Shown here: positions 35,588 to 44,169 of the stretch, in pieces
Layout of the letters: the number at the start of each line of letters is the position of its first letter
Position numbering within the stretch: position 1 is the first letter of the stretch
From: CAWKKW01 sp963850345
Lineage (GTDB): Bacteria; Acidobacteriota; Terriglobia; Terriglobales; Acidobacteriaceae
Assembly: GCA_963850345.1 (NCBI GenBank)
Contig: CAWKKW010000002.1
Location: 558,001-622,000, forward strand
Direction of reading: 5' to 3'
DNA length: 64,000 nt
Notes under the pieces: generated by a model
The model's input: only the letters and a program-made list of their open reading frames with translations
The model's database searches: none
Told to the model about the DNA's origin: nothing
Program-made: the position numbers and the translations under genes

Positions 35588-36213
35588 GGAACCACCACAG
35601 TATCTCCCGGAATGAGAGAGAGATTGTCTTCAGGACGCTTGCCACTCAAAATGAGGTTGTAGTTGACCTTTGCATGGGGGCCGCCGGCCTCATGCATTAC
35701 ATAAACATTTTTGGTCTTGGCAAACTCAGTGGGCCCTCCAGCACGGGTCATCAACTGTAAGACATTCATGGTGCCGAGTAGCGGATAAGCTCCCGGACGT
35801 TGAACTTCTCCAGTTATGTAGACGATGCGGCTGTGTATCTCCACAACGATTAGCGTGACCAAAGGTTCTTTCATGAATTTGGTGAGTCGTTCGGTCAGTC
35901 GTTGTTGGGCATCCTCCGGCTTCAGCCCCGTAAGAGGTATGTCGGAGAGAAGAGGGATAGAAATTTTGCCGTCAGGCCGGACCACGGTGTCGGCGGTGAA
36001 CTGAGGAGCTTCAAAGACCGATACATGGAGCATGTCTCCGGGCCCTATGCGATAGTCAGGTCCGACGGGAATAGCCGGACGGGCCCGCAGCCCCACCTGA
36101 TGCGATGCACTAGTAGATGTCGGTGTTCCACTCGAGATCGTCTGACCTTCACTGAGGGGAGTTAGATACAAAGCTAAGACAAGTGCGAAGAGAAGAGAAG
36201 TGGAGGCTCGCAT
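35584..36213 (-). CDS. Wza-like polysaccharide export lipoprotein family protein (Poly_export + SLBB)
   Basis: Protein of 209 residues with signal peptide (LLFALVLALYLTPLSEGQ). The polysaccharide-export domain reads YRIGPGDMLHVSVFEAPQF, VVRPDGKISIPLLSDIPLTG and LVTLIVVEIHSRIVYITGEV; one SLBB repeat follows (RPGAYPLLGTMNVLQLMTRAGG to IPGDTVVVP). It is shorter than Wza (about 380 residues) and lacks the C-terminal helix that forms the outer-membrane pore, which fits a separate barrel gene downstream. First gene of a three-gene operon with the barrel and the coiled-coil protein. Confidence 0.9.
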   Translation of the reverse strand: MRASTSLLFALVLALYLTPLSEGQTISSGTPTSTSASHQVGLRARPAIPVGPDYRIGPGDMLHVSVFEAPQFTADTVVRPDGKISIPLLSDIPLTGLKPEDAQQRLTERLTKFMKEPLVTLIVVEIHSRIVYITGEVQRPGAYPLLGTMNVLQLMTRAGGPTEFAKTKNVYVMHEAGGPHAKVNYNLILSGKRPEDNLSLIPGDTVVVP

Positions 36214-36562
36214 AGGTTTGACATCTTATGTTTACACAACCTTGATGAACTTTCTAACTCCTGGAGCGAACTTGTGGAGCGCTTACTTTAACTCGTTTTA
36301 CCCATGAGTGGGTGAATTTTACTATCCGTCATTCTTTCGTTCGCCCTATGCTAGGCAAATCGCTATGTTTAGCTTTGTATTTTTGAAGGGCTGCTGTCGT
36401 TCGTCTTCGCGTTAAGTGAGTCGCAATCTATTACTTCGAGGACAGTTAAGACTAATTAATCCGAAAAATCTTTCAACTTATGGGGTGAAAGCGGCTATCG
36501 AGCCAGACCTGCGGCCGGCCCGTCTGTGTTAGATATTTTGAATTATAGGGCTGCTAGCTTTC
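36214..36562. other. AT-rich promoter region of the export operon
   Basis: About 350 bases clearly richer in AT than the surroundings, a possible sign of transfer. A short inverted repeat ACCCA-TGAG-TGGGT lies at 36300-36313, about 90 bases upstream of the Wza-like start. No gene is seen. Confidence 0.45.
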
Positions 36563-37135
36563 AAGGTGGAGAGGGCTTTTCGCGGAAGCGCCAATCACGC
36601 CAACCTCATCGCCCATCTTCCGCAGGAGTTACAGGCAGAGGCCTTCGAGCAGTGCTGGCTTAAGGATTGACAGGACCCGGACTCTCACCTGCTACCCGCC
36701 AAACACGTGTCGGCTTGGGTTCAGAACAACTCCTATCTCTCACTCGTCGATGCTCCATTCGACCGCGAAGACCCCACTCTCAATCCGTCGCAGGAGCCTG
36801 CGTCGCTTGCCCATCGCAGCGAATACAGCACTTTCTTCTTCTCGGACGCAACCGGCGGCGACCAGTTCCTCTGCGGACCCTGCTATTGAAGCAAGCTCAC
36901 CGCGCACATCGATCGTCAGATTGCAGCCCGTCCCGAGCTCATCCAGGTCGAGAACGGCTGGAGGAATGCACTAGAGCAGAGGCCAGGAGCCGTTCAACGT
37001 GGGCACTTCCGCTAGGGTCGAGACCGTAGAAGAGAACCCGGATGCCGAGCCCGCCCGCAGTGTGCAGTCGCTAAGCCCACAACTATCGTCTATGGCAAGC
37101 ATCTATCGGCAATCGTTTGTCATCTCTCCATAATT
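36563..37135 (+). pseudogene. Remnant of a plasmid-type ParB partition protein
   Basis: Consecutive plus-strand pieces read NLIAHLPQELQAEAFEQ, a TGA, DSHLLPAKHVSAWVQNN, DAPFDREDPTLNP, then (next frame) AGACVACPSQ, back to DATGGDQFLCGPCY, a TGA, KLTAHIDRQIAARPELIQVE, GAVQRGHFR, a stop, VETVEENPDAEP and finally KPTTIVYGKHL. The cysteine pattern and KLxAHIDRQIAARPELIQVE match the C-terminal half of ParB/KorB-like proteins of plasmids and integrated elements. At least three stops and three frame changes show decay. It indicates that a replicon or integrative element once inserted here. Confidence 0.75.
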
Positions 37136-37191
37136 CCAGCGGCGAAGGTCCCGCAGCCGGTGCTCCGCATAGCGACGCCGCCAACTTAGTC

Positions 37192-37460
37192 GTCAGCACT
37201 TACCTAGATGCGCACCGTCGTCCACGTAAGCACCTCTACCGTAACGTGACGAGCCTCTGTCAGATAGAGAACAGCCGCTGCGATGTCGCTTGAATCGGAG
37301 ATCAAGCCCAGGGGGAGAAAGACTCTAGGAAGTCCCCAGCCTTGGAAATTGAGCGCGAGGTTGCCACGACGCAATAGCCACCATTTAACAGGTCTTGGAC
37401 AACGGCCGCTCCGATACCGTGCGATGCGCCGATTACGATGACAGGCTTATTCCTAGTCAT
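37192..37460 (-). pseudogene. SDR oxidoreductase remnant with large internal deletion
   Basis: From ATG 37460 the minus strand encodes a Rossmann start (KPVIVIGASHGIGAAVVQDL, GYCVVATSRS). About 45 residues later it passes, after a frame change, directly into the C-terminal end of such enzymes (LGLISDSSDIAAAVLYLTEA, then DDGAHLGKC in a further frame). The middle, including the YxxxK active site, is absent, so the product would be inactive. Confidence 0.75.
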
Positions 37461-37694
37461 AGCTGACTCCGATTCTGCCGAGCTCGTTGTTAGAGACGCT
37501 GCTTTTTTATTGCTTGTTCTGCCGGAGTGCCTTGCCCCGTGCTTAAGGTTTATTCCGCAGCGCGTGGGTAAGTGGGGCATGTCCACGAGGGACCGACTAA
37601 CTTGGTTCCACACAGAATGCCGTTCCGTTCCACGACTTGGACGACGTCATACTAACGAGCTTGGTGACACGATCTCGACCGATTACCGGGAGAC

Positions 37695-38120
37695 GTGGCG
37701 TGCGTTCACACTCGTAACTATCTCAACAACATGCTGTGCCCTTCGCGAAGTAAAAGAGTGCAACGACGCGATGGGCAGAGCACCACGATTCAAAATCGGC
37801 TGCAGCGAGACCGCAATGAGGCGCTTATGTGGAAGCGCACGCCTGGAAGCCGCTCTGAGGTTGGCTGCTCAACCCTGTATGCATCTGGTGATCCTAAACG
37901 GATTCCCGAGATCGCGGATGAAAGACCAAACCCGGAACAGCACTACGATGACTAGGAGAGGCGTCTAATCGCGGAGGCGGCAATAAGCAAACTGCGGGCT
38001 GCACCTCGCCTGGCGTTCGAAATGTGTGCTCTGAACGAGCGGTTATTAAGAGACCTGGCTCGAATTAACAACATTTCGTTGACCGTAGCGAGCTACTCTG
38101 ACATGGACAGCCGGATGTGA
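37695..38120 (+). pseudogene. ECF sigma factor remnant
   Basis: One frame with a single internal TAG (37953-37955). The part before the stop resembles the end of region 2 and the linker (NRLQRDRNEALMWKR, IADERPNPEQHYDD). The part after it resembles region 4 (RRLIAEAAISKLRAAPRLAF, LNERLLRDLARINNISLTVA). The spacing fits acidobacterial ECF sigma factors (PEQxY, then AxSxLxPxxRxAxELxxLxE). Region 2 upstream is not recognisable. Readthrough is unlikely, so it is called dead. Confidence 0.6.
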
Positions 38121-38159
38121 CTCTGCACAATTTCGCGACGAGTTGCGGGCGGAGGACGC

Positions 38160-38591
38160 GTGAAGACAAATGAGTTTGCCGGGGCAATTGGCACCATCAC
38201 GGCCGATTCGGCAAAGATAAAAGTTGTGGTGGATGAGATCCGCGCCGGCAGCATCGAGCAGGCCCGCGGTGTGGAGCAGATCAGCCACCCGATCAGCCAG
38301 ATGGAGCAGGTGACGCAGACAACTGCCGCCGGCGCCGAAGAAAGTGCCTCCGCGGCCGAGGAGTTGAACGCACAGGCCGAGGCGCTGAAGCAGGTTGGAG
38401 CAAGGATTCGCTACCTGGTGCAGGGGCAGGCGAATCTGGGGGAGACCGCCGCGAGCATGCTCGCGTTCCAGAGATGGTGCGCAAGTCAGCTTGAGAGATC
38501 GCTCTATTCGTATTTCAAGCCGACGTTGCCTGAAGCAATGACAGAGTTTCGAGTAGAGTCTCTACAGAACTCGATCTCTCCCTCAAGGTGA
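38160..38591 (+). pseudogene. C-terminal fragment of a methyl-accepting chemotaxis protein
   Basis: The first 90 codons encode the end of an MCP signalling domain (TNEFAGAIGTITADSAKIKV, VDEIRAGSIEQARGVEQISH, TAAGAEESASAAEELNAQAE). Sensor, membrane and HAMP parts and the receptor tip are missing, and a stop lies just upstream in frame. After about residue 90 the frame runs on into unrelated sequence and overlaps the start of the permease gene. Remnant of a deleted gene. Confidence 0.75.
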
Positions 38592-39970
38592 ATGCCATTC
38601 CGGACACAGACGCCTCCGCGTTCTCGACTGCAAGCCCGGCAGAAGCTCCGTCTCTTCGCCGTTCTCTCAAGCTGTGGCACCTGATCGTCTACGGCATCGT
38701 CATCATCCAGCCGACCGCGCCCATGGGCATCTACGGCGTGGTGAGCAACGTGGCTCGAGGACACGTCGTCTCCACCATTCTGATCGCGATGGTTGCCATG
38801 CTGTTTACCGCGGTCAGCTACGGACGCATGGCGCGTATCTACCCAAGTGCCGGGTCGGCCTATACCTACGTCGGCCGTGAGCTCAATCCCGTCGCTGGTT
38901 ACGTCGTCGGCTGGTCCATGCTGATGGACTACCTGCTCAATCCGATCATCTGCGCGATATGGTGCAGCGCGGCCGCTCGCAATGTCTTCCCCAGCATTCC
39001 TTATGCCGCTTGGGCGGTCGCATTTGTGCTGCTCTTCACCATGCTCAATCTGCGCGGAGTGAAAGCCTCGGGGCGGGTAAATGCGATACTTGCGATCGGC
39101 ATGAGCCTCGTTGTCGTGGTTTTCCTCGCCGAAGCAGTTCGTTACCTGGCCCTGTTTGCGCGGCCGATCGGCGGACAATGGCTGGTTCCCTTCTATGACC
39201 CGTCTACCTTTTCACCGCGCAGCCTGTTCCGTGGCACGTCGATCGCCGTGCTTACCTACATCGGCTTCGATGGCATCTCAACGATGTCAGAAGAGGTGGA
39301 GAACCCGCGCCGCAACATCATGCTGGCCACGGTTTTCACGTGCCTGATTATCGGGATTTTATCTGCGGTTGAGGTCTATGTCGCACAACTCGCATGGCCG
39401 TATCGCGGGCCTTTTTCTGAATCGCTGGTGGACACGGCGTACGTCCACGTCGCGCGCCGGATCGGCGGCAGTTTTCTGTTTCAACTTCTCAACGCGACGC
39501 TGTTGATCGCGAATATGGGATCGGGCATCGCGGCCCAGTTCGGAGCCGCTCGCCTGTTGTTCGGCATGGGCCGCGCCAATGCGTTGCCGCAGAGCGTCTT
39601 CGGGAAGCTCAGTGCAAAGACAGCGATCCCACGCAACAATGTCTTGATCGTCGGTGCGGCTACCTTAGTCGGAGTCTTTCTGCTCACCTATGAACGCGGC
39701 GCGGAGCTGCTGAACTTCGGCGCGTTCATCGCCTTCATGGGCGTGAATGCCGCGGCGATGATTCACTACCGTTTCCGCTCAAAGGAGAAGGTCCTGCTTC
39801 CGATGGCGATGCCGCTTGCGGGTCTGCTCGTGAGCGCGTTCATCTGGCTCAACCTGGGGCGCAATGCGCAGATATTAGGGTGTGCCTGGATCGCGATCGG
39901 CTTGCTGGTCTACTGGTTGCGGCGCAGCAGCCGCGCAGCCGACGCGGGTCTGGTGGACTTCAACGGCTAG
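38588..39970 (+). CDS. APC-superfamily amino-acid permease
   Basis: Inner-membrane transporter of 460 residues with about twelve helices. Family features are the N-terminal LKLWHLIVYGIVIIQPTAPM, SAGSAYTYVGRELNP and TYIGFDGISTMSEEVENPRR, all typical of APC members with a broken first and sixth helix. A GTG at 38588 is used; its ribosome site (CAAGG) is very close, so a slightly later start is possible. It lies just after the degraded region and appears intact. Substrate cannot be read from sequence; an amino acid or amine is expected. Confidence 0.9.
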   Translation: MNAIPDTDASAFSTASPAEAPSLRRSLKLWHLIVYGIVIIQPTAPMGIYGVVSNVARGHVVSTILIAMVAMLFTAVSYGRMARIYPSAGSAYTYVGRELNPVAGYVVGWSMLMDYLLNPIICAIWCSAAARNVFPSIPYAAWAVAFVLLFTMLNLRGVKASGRVNAILAIGMSLVVVVFLAEAVRYLALFARPIGGQWLVPFYDPSTFSPRSLFRGTSIAVLTYIGFDGISTMSEEVENPRRNIMLATVFTCLIIGILSAVEVYVAQLAWPYRGPFSESLVDTAYVHVARRIGGSFLFQLLNATLLIANMGSGIAAQFGAARLLFGMGRANALPQSVFGKLSAKTAIPRNNVLIVGAATLVGVFLLTYERGAELLNFGAFIAFMGVNAAAMIHYRFRSKEKVLLPMAMPLAGLLVSAFIWLNLGRNAQILGCAWIAIGLLVYWLRRSSRAADAGLVDFNG

Positions 39971-40072
39971 TTGGCACCGAACGAAAGCGCTGAAGTAACT
40001 CCCCACTTGCAGTCATAGGTCAGAAGGAGTAACTCCATCTACATACCGCCTGCGTTCGCACCTTGCACAAAG

Positions 40073-42268
40073 TCACTGCTCGCTCAAGAAGACCAGTTCT
40101 GAACTCAGTGGCTGAGCCAGCGACATCGGAAGCCCCGGACTCATCAAATCCTCTCCCGACGCTCTTATGTCGCGGTTAGTGCCATCCTGAAAATGCAGGC
40201 TATAGGACTTAATTGCGCTCAGTCCGCGAAGTGCGAAGGAGTGATGCGGCTCGTCCGGTGTGCTGCCGCGAAATACGTACACCACTCCTTGCTTGCGAGT
40301 TGGATCCCAATACTCGATACCATCCCAGCGAACGCCGTCCGGCCTCGACGAGACGTGATAGAGCTGAGCGTCGCGAATGAGCGGGCGAAGCCTCTGCTTA
40401 TACAAACGGATGGCTTCCTTCGCAGCCGCGTGCTGTTCCGGGGTCCACGCGTTGGTGTCTTGCATGATGGTGAGCCAACCCATCATGCCACTGCGCAACA
40501 TGTAGCGGAAGTTCTCTATGTGCGGGGTGGGCCAGCGCTCCACGTAACTCTCCAGCATGGCAGCCGGTAAGGCATAACTCGTGTCGAAAAAAGCTCTCCG
40601 GTTTGACAGCGGGTCATAGGAGTCTGTGATGGAAAAGTAGTCGCCATGCGAAGCGCTACCGAAGTCGACCATGCGACCGCCGTCGTTACATATTTCAAGC
40701 AGCAGTCCGGGATGCTGGCGGCGGAGCTGATCATGAATATCGTAATAGTTGCGAACAGCATGATAACTCACGTCGGTCGAGTTAGAACTGTGGACAAAGT
40801 CCGCCCCGCTGTCATGCTGGATGGTGATCTTCGCAGGGTCGGGTGGCGCGTGTGGGTGATCGGCACCGGTGCAACCCTGGGCAACGAGATAGCCGTCGTG
40901 TTCCAGCATGTCCAGTTGATAGTCGTTGACGATGCGCCTGGTCTCGCGCGCACAATAGTCGTGCGCTGCAGGAACCCCAAGGTCGATGGTCTGTCCCTTG
41001 AACTCCTCCGGCTTCCAGTCAGGCTTCACGTTGGCCACCAGCCAGTCGCGCACATTGGGATCGCGCACGTTGAGGGCGCCTGGAGCACTATCGAGTGCCG
41101 CCTGCGTCCAGTCGACCCAGATTCCGAAACGAAGACCGTGTTGATGAGCATCCTGAGAGATGGCCGCCAATCCGTTCGGGAACTTCTTAGGGTCGGGGTA
41201 CCAGTCGCCAACTCCGCGGAACCAGCCCGCATCCAGGTGGAACATCTCGAGTCCAAGCTCGGCGGAATCGACAATCATCTTGCGGGCATGCTCCTCGTCA
41301 ATGAGCATGCCACTGCCCCAGCTATTGTTTACGGTGAGCGGGTACTGCGGATCCTGCCACGTTCGCGGTGAGTTGAGCACGGCGCGCACCCAGGGGCGAA
41401 GTTGATTGCCTATGCCATCCGGACCGCCTTTAGAGGCACCGAGTAAAACCCGCGGCGTGGTAAAACTCTGTCCCGGCTTCAGCCGCGTGCGAAACGGCCC
41501 CGGTTCCGGGTCCAGTCCAAGTTCGCTCGTGAGATGGCTTCGCTCGCGATGCAACGTGATCCGAGTGCGCCCGCTGAATTCGATTCCCGCATACCAGCCT
41601 TCATTCCCGGCACTGTTACGAAATACCGTTTCGAAGGGAATGATCTCGCGGCCGCGGCCGGGAACGGGATGGGCATAGGTCGTCGACCAACCGGTCCAGC
41701 GGTAGCCGTTGGTCAGATCGGCCAGATGCGTCCCTTCCGGTGAAGGCGTGTCCGCTCCCTTTTCCACGTAGAAGTGGCTGAGTGCAGTCATCTCGGGCAC
41801 CTGCCAATCCAGACGCAAGCTGTCAACGAGCGGAAGCCAATATTCGCCTGAGTCGAGATTCGTAACCGTGACGGTGTGTTCAATCGGCCCGAATGTTGCG
41901 CGGGCTTGCCACTCCCATTCGAACCGGAGATGAGGCTTGGCCGACTCATACACGTAGACGACGTGGTCGGGCGCGACCTTGTCTCGCGCGGATTGATGCT
42001 TCCAGTCGAGCGGCAGCTTTCTCCCCCCCTGTTCAACGAAGGCAGGCGGCGGCTCGTTCGCCAGATTGTGCCATGCAGGCTGACCGGGAGCCGCGAGTTC
42101 CGCCAAGATGGGCGCTCGGTCGCCCGCTACAAGCAAGACACGCGCGTCTGCAGTTGAGATCGCCGCCGGGCCGGTTTCACCTTGGCCGGATCGGCTGACA
42201 CTGCAGAGGATGGCAACTATGCAGGCTGCTCGAACGAGCGTTTTAAGAAGACTCACTCGCGACTCCAA
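40073..42268 (-). CDS. Secreted GH36-type alpha-galactosidase
   Basis: Enzyme of 731 residues with signal peptide (VRAACIVAILCSVSRSGQG). An N-terminal beta-supersandwich (to about 300) precedes the TIM-barrel, with NNSWGSGMLIDEEHARKM, MFHLDAGWFRGVGDWYPDP, YQLDMLEHDGY (nucleophile Asp) and DYFSITDSYDP (acid/base Asp in the place of the GH36 SD). A C-terminal beta domain ends the protein. It probably releases alpha-galactose from oligo- or polysaccharides in the periplasm. It is third in a minus-strand operon after GWxTD and amidase genes; the intergenic gap to the amidase is 21 bases. Confidence 0.88.
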   Translation of the reverse strand: MESRVSLLKTLVRAACIVAILCSVSRSGQGETGPAAISTADARVLLVAGDRAPILAELAAPGQPAWHNLANEPPPAFVEQGGRKLPLDWKHQSARDKVAPDHVVYVYESAKPHLRFEWEWQARATFGPIEHTVTVTNLDSGEYWLPLVDSLRLDWQVPEMTALSHFYVEKGADTPSPEGTHLADLTNGYRWTGWSTTYAHPVPGRGREIIPFETVFRNSAGNEGWYAGIEFSGRTRITLHRERSHLTSELGLDPEPGPFRTRLKPGQSFTTPRVLLGASKGGPDGIGNQLRPWVRAVLNSPRTWQDPQYPLTVNNSWGSGMLIDEEHARKMIVDSAELGLEMFHLDAGWFRGVGDWYPDPKKFPNGLAAISQDAHQHGLRFGIWVDWTQAALDSAPGALNVRDPNVRDWLVANVKPDWKPEEFKGQTIDLGVPAAHDYCARETRRIVNDYQLDMLEHDGYLVAQGCTGADHPHAPPDPAKITIQHDSGADFVHSSNSTDVSYHAVRNYYDIHDQLRRQHPGLLLEICNDGGRMVDFGSASHGDYFSITDSYDPLSNRRAFFDTSYALPAAMLESYVERWPTPHIENFRYMLRSGMMGWLTIMQDTNAWTPEQHAAAKEAIRLYKQRLRPLIRDAQLYHVSSRPDGVRWDGIEYWDPTRKQGVVYVFRGSTPDEPHHSFALRGLSAIKSYSLHFQDGTNRDIRASGEDLMSPGLPMSLAQPLSSELVFLSEQ

Positions 42269-42289
42269 GGTTTGCGGAAAGGCGCCTCT

Positions 42290-44131
42290 CTATGCGAAAC
42301 CAGGAGGGTTTTCTCCCGCCACGTTGAGATTGCGTTCCAGGGCCAAGCCGGCATTGGCGAGTGTTCCCTCTTCAAAGAGCCTGCCAATGATAGTGACACC
42401 ATGGGGTACACGACGCGGCGGCGAAAACTTGGGCAGCGGATGATTCGGATCGGGCGCCCAGTCACTGCGCGCCTCGCCGACTTGGACGAATCCGGCTCTC
42501 AGAGTGAGTGAGGGGTGTCCCGTATGGTTGGTGATCGTCAGCATTTCGTCGCGCAGCGATGGCACCAGCAGCAGATCGACCTGGTCAAAGACGCGTGCCA
42601 TCTCGTCCGCCACTTTACGCCGAAACCGGTCGGTCTGCACGAAATCTACGGCGGATAGAAAACGCGCCTGGCGAAAGCTGTTTGGCCATGCATCAGGCAC
42701 CTGCATCTTCAACTGATCGAGCTGATGACTGAGAGTCAACTCTTCAAAAGCAGCGCCTGCCTCTGCGAAGAGGATCAGATTCAACGAATCGTAAGGCCAG
42801 TCGGGGATGGCAACTTCCACCGGGACCATGCCTAGTTTCCCGATGGTAGTCAGCGCATTGCGATCGACATCGGTGGCCGGAGCTTCCTTCATCCATTTAG
42901 GAAAGTAGCCGACCGTGAGCCCCATTGCGCCGGCGTTCCCATCGAAATTGAGCTTGCTTGGAACGCTCGACACATCGCCGGGATCGGGCCCGCTGATGGC
43001 GTGCAGCACCAACATCGCATCCTCCACGCTGCGAGTCATCGGCCCGAGCTTGTCGAGCGACCAGCAAAGAGTCATCGCTCCGGTTCGCGGCACACGGCCA
43101 TACGTCGGTCGCAGACCTGTAACTCCGCAGCGCATGCTGGGGCTCACAATGCTGCCACCGGTCTCGCTGCCGATCGCGAAGGCGACCAGTCCGGCGGCGG
43201 TTGCCGCACCCGGTCCAGCGCTCGAGCCCGATGCTCCCTCTTCGAGCAGCCATGGATTTTTGGTTTGCCCACCGAACCAGATGTCGTTGAGAGCCAAGGC
43301 GCCGAGGCTCAGCTTGGCCAGCAACACCGCGCCCGCCTGGTAGAGGCGGGTTATCACTGTCGCGTCTGCGCTCGGAATCCGATTGCGGTAAGGCTCGGCT
43401 CCGTAGGTGGTTGCCAGGCCGGCGGTGTCGAGCAGATCCTTTGCGCCAAACGGAATTCCATGCAGCGGCCCGCGATACTTACCGGCTGCGATTTCCTTGT
43501 CAGCCTGTGCCGCCTGCGCCAGAGCATGGTTGCGATTGAGTGTGATGACGCAGTGAAGCATTGGATCGAATCGCTGGATGCGATCCAGATAGATGTTCGT
43601 GAGGCGTGTGGAGGTCAGCTTCTGTTGCTCGATCCAACGAGACAGTTTAGTAACCGGAGCGAATGCAATTTCCGCGTCGGTTGACGGCAATGGCCCGGGA
43701 TCGATGCGGCTGCGGACGAATCTGTCCTGCGCTGGGCGGCTGTTCGCGGCTGCGTGATTCTGCACAGCGTTAGAACGCGACCAGGGAGCCACGCTCTCCT
43801 CGAGAACTACCTTGCGCGGACCGGTACGGCGTTCGTACAAGGGCGCCATGGCGACGCGCCAATTTCCTGCTGCCTGAGCCCGATCCGGCTCGGTCATCTG
43901 AATCATCACCAGCTCTTCAGCTTCGGCAAAGGTGCCGCTCGAAACCTCAGGACCAACTGCTGGCGACGTTCCAAAGGCCGACGGCATGCCCGGCGTGGCA
44001 CTCGCTGGACCGCTCGGGCCGCTTGCAGTGGGAGTGCTCGGGGTCTGGCTTGACTTGTTATTGCAACCGACCGCCGCCCCCAGCAGGCTCAGCGAGGTTG
44101 CCTTCAGGAACTGCCTACGAGATTTTGCCAT
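42290..44131 (-). CDS. Amidase-signature enzyme exported by Tat, probable lipoprotein
   Basis: Enzyme of 613 residues from ATG 44131, chosen because it opens a Tat signal (SRRQFLKATSLSLLGAAVGC) ending in a lipobox Cys. A Pro/Ser/Gly-rich linker of about 50 residues follows. The amidase signature has the catalytic triad: Lys in PFGAKDLLDTAG, cis-Ser in GSETGGSIVSPS and nucleophile Ser in GASGSSAGPGAATA. It should hydrolyse an amide outside the cytoplasm. Placed between GWxTD and GH36 genes with short gaps (38 and 21 bases). Substrate unknown. Confidence 0.9.
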   Translation of the reverse strand: MAKSRRQFLKATSLSLLGAAVGCNNKSSQTPSTPTASGPSGPASATPGMPSAFGTSPAVGPEVSSGTFAEAEELVMIQMTEPDRAQAAGNWRVAMAPLYERRTGPRKVVLEESVAPWSRSNAVQNHAAANSRPAQDRFVRSRIDPGPLPSTDAEIAFAPVTKLSRWIEQQKLTSTRLTNIYLDRIQRFDPMLHCVITLNRNHALAQAAQADKEIAAGKYRGPLHGIPFGAKDLLDTAGLATTYGAEPYRNRIPSADATVITRLYQAGAVLLAKLSLGALALNDIWFGGQTKNPWLLEEGASGSSAGPGAATAAGLVAFAIGSETGGSIVSPSMRCGVTGLRPTYGRVPRTGAMTLCWSLDKLGPMTRSVEDAMLVLHAISGPDPGDVSSVPSKLNFDGNAGAMGLTVGYFPKWMKEAPATDVDRNALTTIGKLGMVPVEVAIPDWPYDSLNLILFAEAGAAFEELTLSHQLDQLKMQVPDAWPNSFRQARFLSAVDFVQTDRFRRKVADEMARVFDQVDLLLVPSLRDEMLTITNHTGHPSLTLRAGFVQVGEARSDWAPDPNHPLPKFSPPRRVPHGVTIIGRLFEEGTLANAGLALERNLNVAGENPPGFA

Positions 44132-44169
44132 TCGCCCTCTTGAACTGCTTTCCGGTTCGCGCGCTGTAT

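Noticed and set aside
31500..38600. Insertion sequence or transposon ends in the degraded region
   Set aside because: No transposase motif, no matching terminal inverted repeats and no target duplications were found by eye, although a full repeat search was not possible.
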